NCBI GenBank assembly: GCA_028622995.1
Contig: JAJQJQ010000002.1
Span: 7,130,001-7,194,000, forward strand
Direction of reading: 5' to 3'
Length of the DNA stretch: 64,000 nt
Origin: Panagrolaimus kolymaensis
Taxonomy: Eukaryota; Nematoda; Chromadorea; Rhabditida; Panagrolaimidae
The translations under genes were made by a program, and so were the position numbers. Position 1 is the first letter of the stretch; the number at the start of each line of letters is the position of its first letter. Under the pieces are notes generated by a model. It was given only the letters and a program-made list of their open reading frames with translations. It did not search any database and was not told the origin of the DNA. Positions 25,174 to 37,799 of this stretch are shown piece by piece.

Positions 25174-28100
25174 GTTCGAATTTTCATAAAACATTTCTCT
25201 AGCCCAACAACACTGTAAAGCATCGAGGTTTTTTATTTTCCCTTCATCAAATGTTTCATCCAAACTATGGTTTATTTGTTTTGGATTTTAAGTAAATTCA
25301 TAAACTATTTTTTTGTTCGAATTTTCTTAAAACATTTCTCTAGCCCAACAACACTGTAAAGCATCGAGGTTTTTTATTTTCCCTTCATCAAATTTTTCAT
25401 CCAAACTATGTTTTATTTGTTTTGGATTTTAAGTAAATTCATAAACTATTTTTTTTGTTCGAATTTTCTTAAAACATTTATCTAGCCCAACAACACTGTA
25501 AAGCATCGAGGTTTTTTATTTTCCCATCATCAAATTTTTCATCCAAACTATGGTTTATTTGTTTTGGATTTTAAGTAAATTCATAAACTATTTTTTTTGT
25601 TCGAATTTTCTTAAAACATTTCTCTAGCCCAACAACACTGTAAAGCATCGAGGTTTTTTATTTTCCCTTCATCAAATTTTTCATCCAAACTATGGTTTAT
25701 TTGTTTTGGATTTTAAGTAAATTCATAAACTATTTTTTTTGTTCGAATTTTCTTAAAACATTTCTCTAGCCCAACAACACTGTAAAGCATCGAGGTTTTT
25801 TATTTTCCCTTCATCAAATTTTTCATCCAAACTATGGTTTATTTGTTTTGGATTTTAAGTAAATTCATAAACTATTGTTTTGTTCGAATTTTCTTAAAAC
25901 ATTTATCTAGCCCAACAACACTGTAAAGCATCGAGGTTTTTTATTTTCCCTTCATCAAATTTTTCATCCAAACTATGTTTTATTTGTTTTGGATTTTAAG
26001 TAAATTCATAAACTATTTTTTTTGTTCGAATTTTCATAAAACATTTCTCTAGCCCAACAACACTGTAAAGCATCGAGGTTTTTTATTTTCCCTTCATCAA
26101 ATGTTTCATCCAAACTATGGTTTATTTGTTTTGGATTTTAAGTAAATTCATAAACTATTTTTTTGTTCGAATTTTCTTAAAACATTTCTCTAGCCCAACA
26201 ACACTGTAAAGCATCGAGGTTTTTTATTTTCCCTTCATCAAATTTTTCATCCAAACTATGGTTTATTTGTTTTGGATTTTAAGTAAATTCATAAACTATT
26301 TTTTTTGTTCGAATTTTCTTAAAACATTTATCTAGCCCAACAACACTGTAAAGCATCGAGGTTTTTTATTTTCCCTTCATCAAATTTTTCATCCAAACTA
26401 TGGTTTATTTGTTTTGGATTTTAAGTAAATTCATAAACTATTTTTTTTGTTCGAATTTTCTTAAAACATTTATCTAGCCCAACAACACTGTAAAGCATCG
26501 AGGTTTTTTATTTTCCCTTCATCAAATTTTTCATCCAAACTATGTTATATTTGTTTTGGATTTTAAGTAAATTCATAAACTATTTTTTTTGTTCGAATTT
26601 TCTTAAAACATTTCTCTAGCCCAACAACACTGTAAAGCATCGAGGTTTTTTATTTTCCCTTCATCAAATTTTTCATCCAAACTATGGTTTATTTGTTTTG
26701 GATTTTAAGTAAATTCATAAACTATTTTTTTTGTTCGAATTTTCTTAAAACATTTATCTAGCCCAACAACACTGTAAAGCATCGAGGTTTTTTATTTTCC
26801 CTTCATCAAATTTTTCATCCAAACTATGTTATATTTGTTTTGGATTTTAAGTAAATTCATAAACTATTTTTTTTGTTCGAATTTTCATAAAACATTTCTC
26901 TAGCCCAACAACACTGTAAAGCATCGAGGTTTTTTATTTTCCCTTCATCAAATGTTTCATCCAAACTATGGTTTATTTGTTTTGGATTTTAAGTAAATTC
27001 ATAAACTATTTTTTTGTTCGAATTTTCTTAAAACATTTCTCTAGCCCAACAACACTGTAAAGCATCGAGGTTTTTTATTTTCCCTTCATCAAATTTTTCA
27101 TCCAAACTATGTTTTATTTGTTTTGGATTTTAAGTAAATTCATAAACTATTTTTTTTGTTCGAATTTTCTTAAAACATTTATCTAGCCCAACAACACTGT
27201 AAAGCATCGAGGTTTTTTATTTTCCCATCATCAAATTTTTCATCCAAACTATGGTTTATTTGTTTTGGATTTTAAGTAAATTCATAAACTATTTTTTTTG
27301 TTCGAATTTTCTTAAAACATTTCTCTAGCCCAACAACACTGTAAAGCATCGAGGTTTTTTATTTTCCCTTCATCAAATTTTTCATCCAAACTATGGTTTA
27401 TTTGTTTTGGATTTTAAGTAAATTCATAAACTATTTTTTTTTGTTCGAATTTTCTTAAAACATTTCTCTAGCCCAACAACACTGTAAAGCATCGAGGTTT
27501 TTTATTTTCCCTTCATCAAATTTTTCATCCAAACTATGTTTTATTTGTTTTGGATTTTAAGTAAATTCATAAACTATTTTTTTTGTTCGAATTTTCTTAA
27601 AACATTTATCTAGCCCAACAACACTGTAAAGCATCGAGGTTTTTTATTTTCCCTTCATCAAATTTTTCATCCAAACTATGGTTTATTTGTTTTGGATTTT
27701 AAGTAAATTCATAAACTATTTTTTTTGTTCGAATTTTCTTAAAACATTTCTCTAGCCCAACAACACTGTAAAGCATCGAGGTTTTTTATTTTCCCTTCAT
27801 CAAATTTTTCATCCAAACTATGGTTTATTTGTTTTGGATTTTAAGTAAATTCATAAACTATTTTTTTTGTTCGAATTTTCTTAAAACATTTCTCTAGCCC
27901 AACAACACTGTAAACCATCGAGGTTTTTTATTTTCCCTTCATCAAATTTTTCATCCAAACTATGTTTTATTTGTTTTGGATTTTAAGTAAATTCATAAAC
28001 TATTTTTTTTGTTCGAATTTTCTTAAAACATTTATCTAGCCCAACAACACTGTAAAGCATCGAGGTTTTTTATTTTCCCTTCATCAAATTTTTCATCCAA

Positions 28101-29287
28101 ACTATGGTTTATTTGTTTTGGATTTTAAGTAAATTCATAAACTATTGTTTTGTTCGAATTTTCTTAAAACATTTATCTAGCCCAACAACACTGTAAAGCA
28201 TCGAGGTTTTTTATTTTCCCTTCATCAAATTTTTCATCCAAACTATGTTTTATTTGTTTTGGATTTTAAGTAAATTCATAAACTATTTTTTTTGTTCGAA
28301 TTTTCATAAAACATTTCTCTAGCCCAACAACACTGTAAAGCATCGAGGTTTTTTATTTTCCCTTCATCAAATGTTTCATCCAAACTATGGTTTATTTGTT
28401 TTGGATTTTAAGTAAATTCATAAACTATTTTTTTGTTCGAATTTTCTTAAAACATTTCTCTAGCCCAACAACACTGTAAAGCATCGAGGTTTTTTATTTT
28501 CCCTTCATCAAATTTTTCATCCAAACTATGTTTTATTTGTTTTGGATTTTAAGTAAATTCATAAACTATTTTTTTTGTTCGAATTTTCTTAAAACATTTA
28601 TCTAGCCCAACAACACTGTAAAGCATCGAGGTTTTTTATTTTCCCATCATCAAATTTTTCATCCAAACTATGGTTTATTTGTTTTGGATTTTAAGTAAAT
28701 TCATAAACTATTTTTTTTGTTCGAATTTTCTTAAAACATTTCTCTAGCCCAACAACACTGTAAAGCATCGAGGTTTTTTATTTTCCCTTCATCAAATTTT
28801 TCATCCAAACTATGGTTTATTTGTTTTGGATTTTAAGTAAATTCATAAACTATTTTTTTTTGTTCGAATTTTCTTAAAACATTTCTCTAGCCCAACAACA
28901 CTGTAAAGCATCGAGGTTTTTTATTTTCCCTTCATCAAATTTTTCATCCAAACTATGTTTTATTTGTTTTGGATTTTAAGTAAATTCATAAACTATTTTT
29001 TTTGTTCGAATTTTCTTAAAACATTTATCTAGCCCAACAACACTGTAAAGCATCGAGGTTTTTTATTTTCCCTTCATCAAATTTTTCATCCAAACTATGT
29101 TTTATTTGTTTTGGATTTTAAGTAAATTCATAAACTATTTTTTTTGTTCGAATTTTCTTAAAACATTTATCTAGCCCAACAACACTGTAAAGCATCGAGG
29201 TTTTTTATTTTCCCTTCATCAAATTTTTCATCCAAACTATGTTTTATTTGTTTTGGATTTTAAGTAAATTCATAAACTATTTTTTTT
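25174..29287 (+). repeat. Block marked by 'aaatgtttcatcc' and 'cccatcatc' monomers
   Basis: h-type c monomers with 'aaatgtttc', g97 and a 7-T end occur at 25174, 26024, 26875 and 28294. Three of them are followed by a plain c monomer and then an a monomer with 'cccatcatc' (25457, 27158, 28577). Spacings are 850, 851 and 1,419 bp (6, 6 and 10 monomers). The last two copies also share a 9-T end run in the fourth monomer (27300 and 28719), showing that 26875-28293 was duplicated as a 10-monomer unit. The family recurs at 47279 and 48271. Confidence 0.8.
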
Positions 29288-30424
29288 GTTCGAATTTTCT
29301 TAAAACATTTTTTCTAGCCCAACAACACTGTAAAGCATCGAGGGTTTTTATTTTCCCTTCATCAAATTTTTCATCCAAACTATGTTTTATTTGTTTTGGA
29401 TTTTAAGTAAATTCATAAACTATTGTTTTGTTCGAATTTTCTTAAAACATTTATCTAGCCCAACAACACTGTAAAGCATCGAGGTTTTTTATTTTCCCTT
29501 CATCAAATTTTTCATCCAAACTATGTTTTATTTGTTTTGGATTTTAAGTAAATTCATAAACTATTTTTTTTGTTCGAATTTTCTTAAATCATTTCTCTAG
29601 CCCAACAACACTGTAAAGCATCGAGGTTTTTTATTTTCCCTTCATCAAATTTTTCATCCAAACTATGTTTTATTTGTTTTGGATTTTAAGTAAATTCATT
29701 AACTATTTTTTTTGTTCGAATTTTCTTAAAACATTTCTCTAGCCCAACAACACTGTAAAGCATCGAGGTTTTTTATTTTCCCTTCATCAAATTTTTCATC
29801 CAAACTATGTTTTATTTGTTTTGGATTTTAAGTAAATTCATAAACTATTTTTTTTGTTCGAATTTTCTTAAAACATTTCTCTAGCCCAACAACACTGTAA
29901 AGCATCGAGGTTTTTTATTTTCCCTTCATCAAATTTTTCATCCAAACTTTGTTTTATTTGTTTTGGATTTTAAGTAAATTCATAAACTATTTTTTTTGTT
30001 CGAATTTTCTTAAAACATTTTTTCTAGCCCAACAACACTGTAAAGCATCGAGGGTTTTTATTTTCCCTTCATCAAATTTTTCATCCAAACTATGTTTTAT
30101 TTGTTTTGGATTTTAAGTAAATTCATAAACTATTTTTTTTGTTCGAATTTTCTTAAAACATTTCTCTAGCCCAACAACACTGTAAAGCATCGAGGTTTTT
30201 TATTTTCCCTTCATCAAATTTTTCATACAAACTATGGTTTATTTGTTTTGGATTTTAAGTAAATTCATAAACTATTTTTTTTGTTCGAATTTTCTTAAAA
30301 CATTTCTCTAGCCCAACAACACTGTAAAGCATCGAGGTTTTTTATTTTCCCTTCATCAAATTTTTCATCCAAACTATGGTTTATTTGTTTTGGATTTTAA
30401 GTAAATTCATAAACTATTTTTTTT
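29288..30424 (+). repeat. 'gagggttttt' block, copy 1
   Basis: Order: T with 'gaggg' and q; a; c with 'aaatcattt' and 'cattaac'; c; c; T with 'gaggg'; c with 'catacaaac' and g97; c with g97. The same eight-monomer chain occurs at 50114 and 52101. This copy has a private 'aactttgtt' in its fifth monomer (29856). Confidence 0.85.
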
Positions 30425-33262
30425 GTTCGAATTTTCTTAAAACATTTCTCTAGCCCAACAACACTGTAAAGCATCGAGGTTTTTTATTTTCCCTTCATCA
30501 AATTTTTCATCCAAACTATGGTTTATTTGTTTTGGATTTTAAGTAAATTCATAAACTATTTTTTTTGTTCGAATTTTCTTAAAACATTTCTCTAGCCCAA
30601 CAACACTGTAAAGCATCGAGGTTTTTTATTTTCCCTTCATCAAATTTTTCATCCAAACTATGGTTTATTTGTTTTGGATTTTAAGTAAATTCATAAACTA
30701 TTGTTTTGTTCGAATTTTCTTAAAACATTTATCTAGCCCAACAACACTGTAAAGCATCGAGGTTTTTTATTTTCCCTTCATCAAATTTTTCATCCAAACT
30801 ATGTTTTATTTGTTTTGGATTTTAAGTAAATTCATAAACTATTTTTTTTGTTCGAATTTTCTTAAAACATTTATCTAGCCCAACAACACTGTAAAGCATC
30901 GAGGTTTTTTATTTTCCCTTCATCAAATTTTTCATCCAAACTATGGTTTATTTGTTTTGGATTTTAAGTAAATTCATAAACTATTTTTTTTGTTCGAATT
31001 TTCTTAAAACATTTCTCTAGCCCAACAACACTGTAAAGCATCGAGGTTTTTTATTTTCCCTTCATCAAATTTTTCATCCAAACTATGGTTTATTTGTTTT
31101 GGATTTTAAGTAAATTCATAAACTATTTTTTTTGTTCGAATTTTCTTAAAACATTTATCTAGCCCAACAACACTGTAAAGCATCGAGGTTTTTTATTTTC
31201 CCTTCATCAAATTTTTCATCCAAACTATGTTTTATTTGTTTTGGATTTTAAGTAAATTCATAAACTATTTTTTTTGTTCGAATTTTCTTAAAACATTTCT
31301 CTAGCCCAACAACACTGTAAAGCATCGAGGTTTTTTATTTTCCCTTCATCAAATTTTTCATCCAAACTATGGTTTATTTGTTTTGGAATTTAAGTAAATT
31401 CATAAACTATTGTTTTGTTCGAATTTTCTTAAAACATTTATCTAGCCCAACAACACTGTAAAGCATCGAGGTTTTTTATTTTCCCTTCATCAAATTTTTC
31501 ATCCAAACTATGTTTTATTTGTTTTGGATTTTAAGTAAATTCATAAACTATTTTTTTTGTTCGAATTTTCTTAAAACATTTCTCTAGCCCAACAACACTG
31601 TAAAGCATCGAGGTTTTTTATTTTCCCTTCATCAAATTTTTCATCCAAACTATGGTTTATTTGTTTTGGATTTTAAGTAAATTCATAAACTATTTTTTTT
31701 GTTCGAATTTTCTTAAAACATTTCTCTAGCCCAACAACACTGTAAAGCATCGAGGTTTTTTATTTTCCCTTCATCAAATTTTTCATCCAAACTATGTTTT
31801 ATTTGTTTTGGATTTTAAGTAAATTCATAAACTATTTTTTTTGTTCGAATTTTCTTAAAACATTTATCTAGCCCAACAACACTGTAAAGCATCGAGGTTT
31901 TTTATTTTCCCTTCATCAAATTTTTCATCCAAACTATGGTTTATTTGTTTTGGATTTTAAGTAAATTCATAAACTATTTTTTTTGTTCGAATTTTCTTAA
32001 AACATTTCTCTAGCCCAACAACACTGTAAAGCATCGAGGTTTTTTATTTTCCCTTCATCAAATTTTTCATCCAAACTATGTTTTATTTGTTTTGGATTTT
32101 AAGTAAATTCATAAACTATTTTTTTTGTTCGAATTTTCTTAAAACATTTCTCTAGCCCAACAACACTGTAAAGCATCGAGGTTTTTTATTTTCCCTTCAT
32201 CAAATTTTTCATCCAAACTATGGTTTATTTGTTTTGGATTTTAAGTAAATTCATAAACTATTTTTTTTGTTCCAATTTTCTTAAAACATTTCTCTAGCCC
32301 AACAACACTGTAAAGCTTCGAGGTTTTTTATTTTCCCTTCATCAAATTTTTCATCCAAACTATGTTTTATTTGTTTTGGATTTTAAGTAAATTCATAAAC
32401 TATTTTTTTTGTTCCAATTTTCTTAAAACATTTCTCTAGCCCAACAACACTGTAAAGCATCGAGGTTTTTTATTTTCCCTTCATCAAATTTTTCATCCAA
32501 ACTATGTTTTATTTGTTTTGGATTTTAAGTAAATTCATAAACTATTTTTTTTGTTCGAATTTTCTTAAAACATTTCTCTAGCCCAACAACACTGTAAAGC
32601 ATCGAGGTTTTTTATTTTCCCTTCATCAAATTTTTCATCCAAACTATGTTTTATTTGTTTTGGATTTTAAGTAAATTCATAAACTATTTTTTTTGTTCGA
32701 ATTTTCTTAAAACATTTCTCTAGCCCAACAACACTGTAAAGCATCAAGGTTTTTTATTTTCCCTTCATCAAATTTTTCATCCAAACTATGGTTTATTTGT
32801 TTTGGATTTTAAGTAAATTCATAAACTATTTTTTTTGTTCGAATTTTCTTAAAACATTTCTCTAGCCCAACAACACTGTAAAGCATCGAGGTTTTTTATT
32901 TTCCCTTCATCAAATTTTTCATCCAAACTATGGTTTATTTGTTTTGGATTTTAAGTAAATTCATAAACTATTTTTTTTGTTCGAATTTTCTTAAAACATT
33001 TCTCTAGCCCAAAAACACTGTAAAGCATCGAGGTTTTTTATTTTCCCTTCATCAAATTTTTCATCCAAACTATGTTTTATTTGTTTTGGATTTTAAGTAA
33101 ATTCATAAACTATTTTTTTTGTTCGAATTTTCTTAAAACATTTCTCTAACCCAAAAACACTGTAAAGCATCGAGGTTTTTTATTTTCCCTTCATCAAATT
33201 TTTCATCCAAACTATGTTTTATTTGTTTTGGATTTTAAGTAAATTCATAAACTATTTTTTTT
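30425..33262 (+). repeat. c/a monomer mosaic with gttccaa pair
   Basis: The section 30567-31842 (nine monomers: c g q, a, a g, c g, a, c g q, a, c g, c) matches 54514-55789. After it come two monomers starting 'gttccaa' (32269 and 32411), which lose the first CpG. One monomer with 'catcaagg' at 32695 is the only one outside the left domain. Two with 'cccaaaaac' follow at 32979 and 33121. Confidence 0.75.
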
Positions 33263-34966
33263 GTTCGAATTTTCTTAAAACATTTCTCTAGCCCAACAAC
33301 ACTGTAAAGAATCGAGGTTTTTTATTTTCCCTTCATCAAATTTTTCATCCAAACTATGGTTTATTTGTTTTGGATTTTAAGTAAATTCATAAACTATTTT
33401 TTTTGTTCGAATTTTCTTAAAACATTTCTCTAGCCCAACAACACTGTAAAGCATCGAGGTTTTTTATTTTCCCTTCATCAAATTTTTCATCCAAACTATG
33501 TTTTATTTGTTTTGGATTTTAAGTAAATTCATAAACTATTTTTTTTGTTCGAATTTTCTTAAAACATTTCTCTAGCCCAACAACACTGTAAAGCATCGAG
33601 GTTTTTTATTTTCCCTTCATCAAATTTTTCATCCAAACTATGTTTTATTTGTTTTGGATTTTAAGTAAATTCATAAACTATTTTTTTTGTTCGAATTTTC
33701 TTAAAACATTTCTCTAGCCCAACAACACTGTAAAGCATCGAGGTTTTTTATTTTCCCTTCATCAAATTTTTCATCCAAACTATGGTTTATTTGTTTTGGA
33801 TTTTAAGTAAATTCATAAACTATTTTTTTTGTTCGAATTTTCTTAAAACATTTCTCTAGCCCAACAACACTGTAAAGCATCGAGGTTTTTTATTTTCCCT
33901 TCATCAAATTTTTCATCCAAACTATGTTTTATTTGTTTTGGATTTTAAGTAAATTCATAAACTATTTTTTTTGTTCGAATTTTCTTAAAACATTTCTCTA
34001 GCCCAACAACACTGTAAAGCATCGAGGTTTTTTATTTTCCCTTCATCAAATTTTTCATCCAAACTATGGTTTATTTGTTTTGGATTTTAAGTAAATTCAT
34101 AAACTATTTTTTTTGTTCGAATTTTCTTAAAAAATTTCTCTAGCCCAACAACTCTGTAAAGCATCGAGGTTTTTTATTTTCCCTTCATCAAATTTTTCAT
34201 CCAAACTATGGTTTATTTGTTTTGGATTTTAAGTAAATTCATAAACTATTTTTTTTGTTCGAATTTTCTTAAAACATTTCTCTAGCCCAACAACACTGTA
34301 AAGCATCGAGGTTTTTTATTTTCCCTTCATCAAATTTTTCATCCAAACTATGGTTTATTTGTTTTGGATTTTAAGTAAATTCATAAACTATTTTTTTTGT
34401 TCGAATTTTCTTAAAACATTTCTCTAGCCCAACAACACTGTAAAGCATCGAGGTTTTTTATTTTCCCTTCATCAAATTTTTCATCCAAACTATGGTTTAT
34501 TTGTTTTGGATTTTAAGTAAATTCATAAACTATTTTTTTTGTTCGAATTTTCTTAAAACATTTCTCTAGCCCAACAACACTGTAAAGCATCGAAATTTTT
34601 TATTTTCCCTTCATCAAATTTTTCATCCAAACTATGGTTTATTTGTTTTGGATTTTAAGTAAATTCTTAAACTATTTTTTTTGTTCGAATTTTCTTAAAA
34701 CATTTCTCTAGCCCAACAACTCTCTAAATCATCGAGGTTTTTTATTTTCCCTTCATCAAATTTTTCATCCAAACTATGTTTTATTTGTTTTGGATTTTAA
34801 GTAAATTCATAAACTATTTTTTTTGTTCGAATTTTCTTAAAAAATTTCTCTAGCCCAACAACTCTGTAAAGCATCGAGGTTTTTTATTTTCCCTTCATCA
34901 AATTTTTCATCCAAACTATGTTTTATTTGTTTTGGATTTTAAGTAAATTCATAAACTATTTTTTTT
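33263..34966 (+). repeat. 12-monomer block, copy 1 (1,704 bp)
   Basis: All twelve monomers are 142 bp. Markers in order: 'aaagaatcg' (33263), alternating t97/g97, 'aaaaaattt' with 'aactctg' (34115), 'catcgaaat' with 'aaattctta' (34541), 'aactctctaaatc' (34683) and 'aaaaaattt' with 'aactctg' (34825). The same twelve recur at 56216-57919, the clearest matched pair of the giant duplication. Confidence 0.9.
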
Positions 34967-35108
34967 GTTCGAATTTTCTTAAAACATTTCTCTAGCCCAA
35001 CAACACTGTAAAGCATCGAGGTTTTTTATTTTCCCTTCATCAAATTTTTCATCCTAACTATGTTTTATTTGTTTAGGATTTTAAGTAAATTCATAAACTA
35101 TTTTTTTT
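34967..35108 (+). repeat. Monomer with compensated dyad change
   Basis: Both dyad arms are changed: position 89 is a to t (35055) and position 109 is t to a (35075), so 35051-35057 and 35073-35079 remain exact reverse complements. The eight other 'catcctaac' monomers have only the first change and an unpaired base. Its neighbours on the left belong to the duplicated 12-monomer block. Confidence 0.7.
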
Positions 35109-36102
35109 GTTCGAATTTTCTTAAAACATTTTTTCTAGCCCAACAACACTGTAAAGCATCGAAGTTTTTTATTTTCCCTTCATCAAATTTTTCATCCAAA
35201 CTATGTTTTATTTGTTTTGGATTTTAAGTAAATTCATAAACTATTGTTTTGTTCGAATTTTCTTAAAACATTTTTTCTAGCCCAACAACACTGTAAAGCA
35301 TCGTGGTTTTTTATTTTCCCTTCATCAAATTTTTCATCCTAACTATGTTTTATTTGTTTTGGATTTTAAGTAAATTCATAAACTATTTTTTTGTTCGAAT
35401 TTTCTTAAAACATTTTTTCTAGCCCAATAACACTGTAAAGCATCGTGGTTTTTTATTTTCCCTTCATCAAATTTTTCATCCTAACTATGTTTTATTTGTT
35501 TTGGATTTTAAGTAAATTCATAAACTATTTTTTTTGTTCGAATTTTCTTAAAACATTTCTCTAGCCCAACAACACTGTAAAGCATCGAGGTTTTTTATTT
35601 TCCCTTCATCAAATTTTTCATCCAAACTATGGTTTATTTGTTTTGGATTTTAAGTAAATTCATAAACTATTTTTTTGTTCGAATTTTCTTAAAACATTTT
35701 TTCTAGCCCAACAACACTGTAAAGCATCGTGGTTTTTTATTTTCCCTTCATCAAATTTTTCATCCTAACTATGTTTTATTTGTTTTGGATTTTAAGTAAA
35801 TTCATAAACTATTTTTTTTGTTCGAATTTTCATAAAACATTTCTCTAGCCCAACAACACTGTAAAGCATCGAGGTTTTTTATTTTCCCTTCATCAAATTT
35901 TTCATCCAAACTATGGTTTATTTGTTTTGGATTTTAAGTAAATTCATAAACTATTTTTTTGTTCGAATTTTCTTAAAACATTTCTCTAGCCCAACAACAC
36001 TGTAAATCATCGAGGTTTTTTATTTTCCCTTCATCAAATTTTTCATCCAAACTATGGTTTATTTGTTTTGGATTTTAAGTAAATTCATAAACTATTTTTT
36101 TT
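35109..36102 (+). repeat. 'cgaag/cgtgg/cctaac' block, copy 1
   Basis: Order: T with 'cgaagttt' and q; T with 'cgtgg', 'cctaac' and 7 T; T with 'caataac', 'cgtgg' and 'cctaac'; c with g97 and 7 T; T with 'cgtgg' and 'cctaac'; h-type c with g97 and 7 T; c with 'aaatcatcg'. The same first six types recur from 37800 at offset 2,691 (19 monomers). Confidence 0.85.
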
Positions 36103-37799
36103 GTTCGAATTTTCTTAAAACATTTCTCTAGCCCAACAACACTGTAAAGCATCGAGGTTTTTTATTTTCCCTTCTTCAAATTTTTCATCCAAACTATGGT
36201 TTATTTGTTTTGGATTTTAAGTAAATTCATAAACTATTTTTTTGTTCGAATTTTCTTAAAACATTTCTCTAGCCCAACAACACTGTAAAGCATCGAGGTT
36301 TTTTATTTTCCCTTCATCAAATTTTTCATCCAAACTATGTTTTATTTGTTTTGGATTTTAAGTAAATTCATAAACTATTGTTTTGTTCGAATTTTCTTAA
36401 AACATTTCTCTAGCCCAACAACACTGTAAAGCATCGAGGTTTTTTATTTTCCCTTCATCAAATTTTTCATCCAAACTATGTTTTATTTGTTTTGGATTTT
36501 AAGTAAATTCATAAACTATTTTTTTTGTTCGAATTTTCTTAAAACATTTTTTCTAGCCCAACAACACTGTAAAGCATCGAGGTTTTTTATTTTCCCTTCA
36601 TCAAATTTTTCATCCAAACTATGTTTTATTTGTTTTGGATTTTAAGTAAATTCATAAACTATTGTTTTGTTCGAATTTTCTTAAAACATTTTTTCTAGCC
36701 CAACAACACTGTAAAGCATCGTGGTTTTTTATTTTCCCTTCATCAAATTTTTCATCCTAACTATGTTTTATTTGTTTTGGATTTTAAGTAAATTCATAAA
36801 CTATTTTTTTTGTTCGAATTTTCTTAAAACATTTATCTAGCCCAACAACACTGTAAAGCATCGAGGTTTTTTATTTTCCCTTCATCAAATTTTTCATCCA
36901 AACTATGGTTTATTTGTTTTGGATTTTAAGTAAATTCATAAACTATTTTTTTGTTCGAATTTTCTTAAAACATTTCTCTAGCCCAACAACACTGTAAAGC
37001 ATCGAGGTTTTTTATTTTCCCTTCATCAAATTTTTCATCCAAACTATGGTTTATTTGTTTTGGATTTTAAGTAAATTCATAAACTATTTTTTTGTTCGAA
37101 TTTTCTTAAAACATTTCTCTAGCCCAACAACACTGTAAAGCATCGAGGTTTTTTATTTTCCCTTCATCAAATTTTTCATCCAAACTATGGTTTATTTGTT
37201 TTGGATTTTAAGTAAATTCATAAACTATTTTTTTGTTCGAATTTTCATAAAACATTTCTCTAGCCCAACAACACTGTAAAGCATCGAGGTTTTTTATTTT
37301 CCCTTCATCAAATTTTTCATCCAAACTATGGTTTATTTGTTTTGGATTTTAAGTAAATTCATAAACTATTTTTTTGTTCGAATTTTCTTAAAACATTTCT
37401 CTAGCCCAACAACACTGTAAAGCATCGAGGTTTTTTATTTTCCCTTCATCAAATTTTTCATCCAAACTATGGTTTATTTGTTTTGGATTTTAAGTAAATT
37501 CATAAACTATTTTTTTGTTCGAATTTTCTTAAAACATTTCTCTAGCCAAACAACACTGTAAAGCATCGAGGTTTTTTATTTTCCCTTCATCAAATTTTTC
37601 ATCCAAACTATGATTTATTTGTTTTGGATTTTAAGTAAATTCATAAACTATTTTTTTGTTCGAATTTTCATAAAACATTTCTCTAGCCCAACAACACTGT
37701 AAAGCATCGAGGTTTTTTATTTTCCCTTCATCAAATTTTTCATCCTAACTATGTTTTATTTGTTTTGGATTTTAAGTAAATTCATAAACTATTTTTTTT
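36103..37799 (+). repeat. Run of 7-T-ending g97 monomers
   Basis: From 36812 to 37657 six successive monomers have the 7-T end and are 141 bp, so the local period falls to exactly 141. Private variants are 'ccttcttcaaa' (36103), 'agccaaac' with 'atgattta' (37517), and another 'cgtgg/cctaac' T monomer at 36669. The 37658 monomer combines h with 'cctaac' and precedes copy 2 of the block. Confidence 0.75.

Larger units (their letters stand above)
16546..34966 (+). repeat. Giant duplicated segment, copy 1 (about 18.4 kb)
   Basis: Chains of rare variants recur in the same order in 40386-57919. Matched blocks: 16546-18685 with 40386-42525 (offset 23,840); 19113-19822 with 43816-44525 (24,703 from 19255); 24749-25314 with 46854-47420 (22,105); 26875-27442 with 48271-48837 (21,396); 27443-28010 with 48980-49547 (21,537); 29288-30424 with 50114-51250 (20,826); 30567-31842 with 54514-55789 (23,947); 33263-34966 with 56216-57919 (22,953). 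Order and orientation are kept throughout; offset changes mark local gains and losses of whole monomers. The identity was judged by eye from diagnostic positions. Confidence 0.8.

Noticed and set aside
27427..27442. 9-T run as a sequencing error
   Set aside because: The same 9-T run is found in the duplicated partner at 28719-28861 within a matching chain, so it was more likely copied than misread. A single-base homopolymer error at any one site still cannot be excluded without reads.
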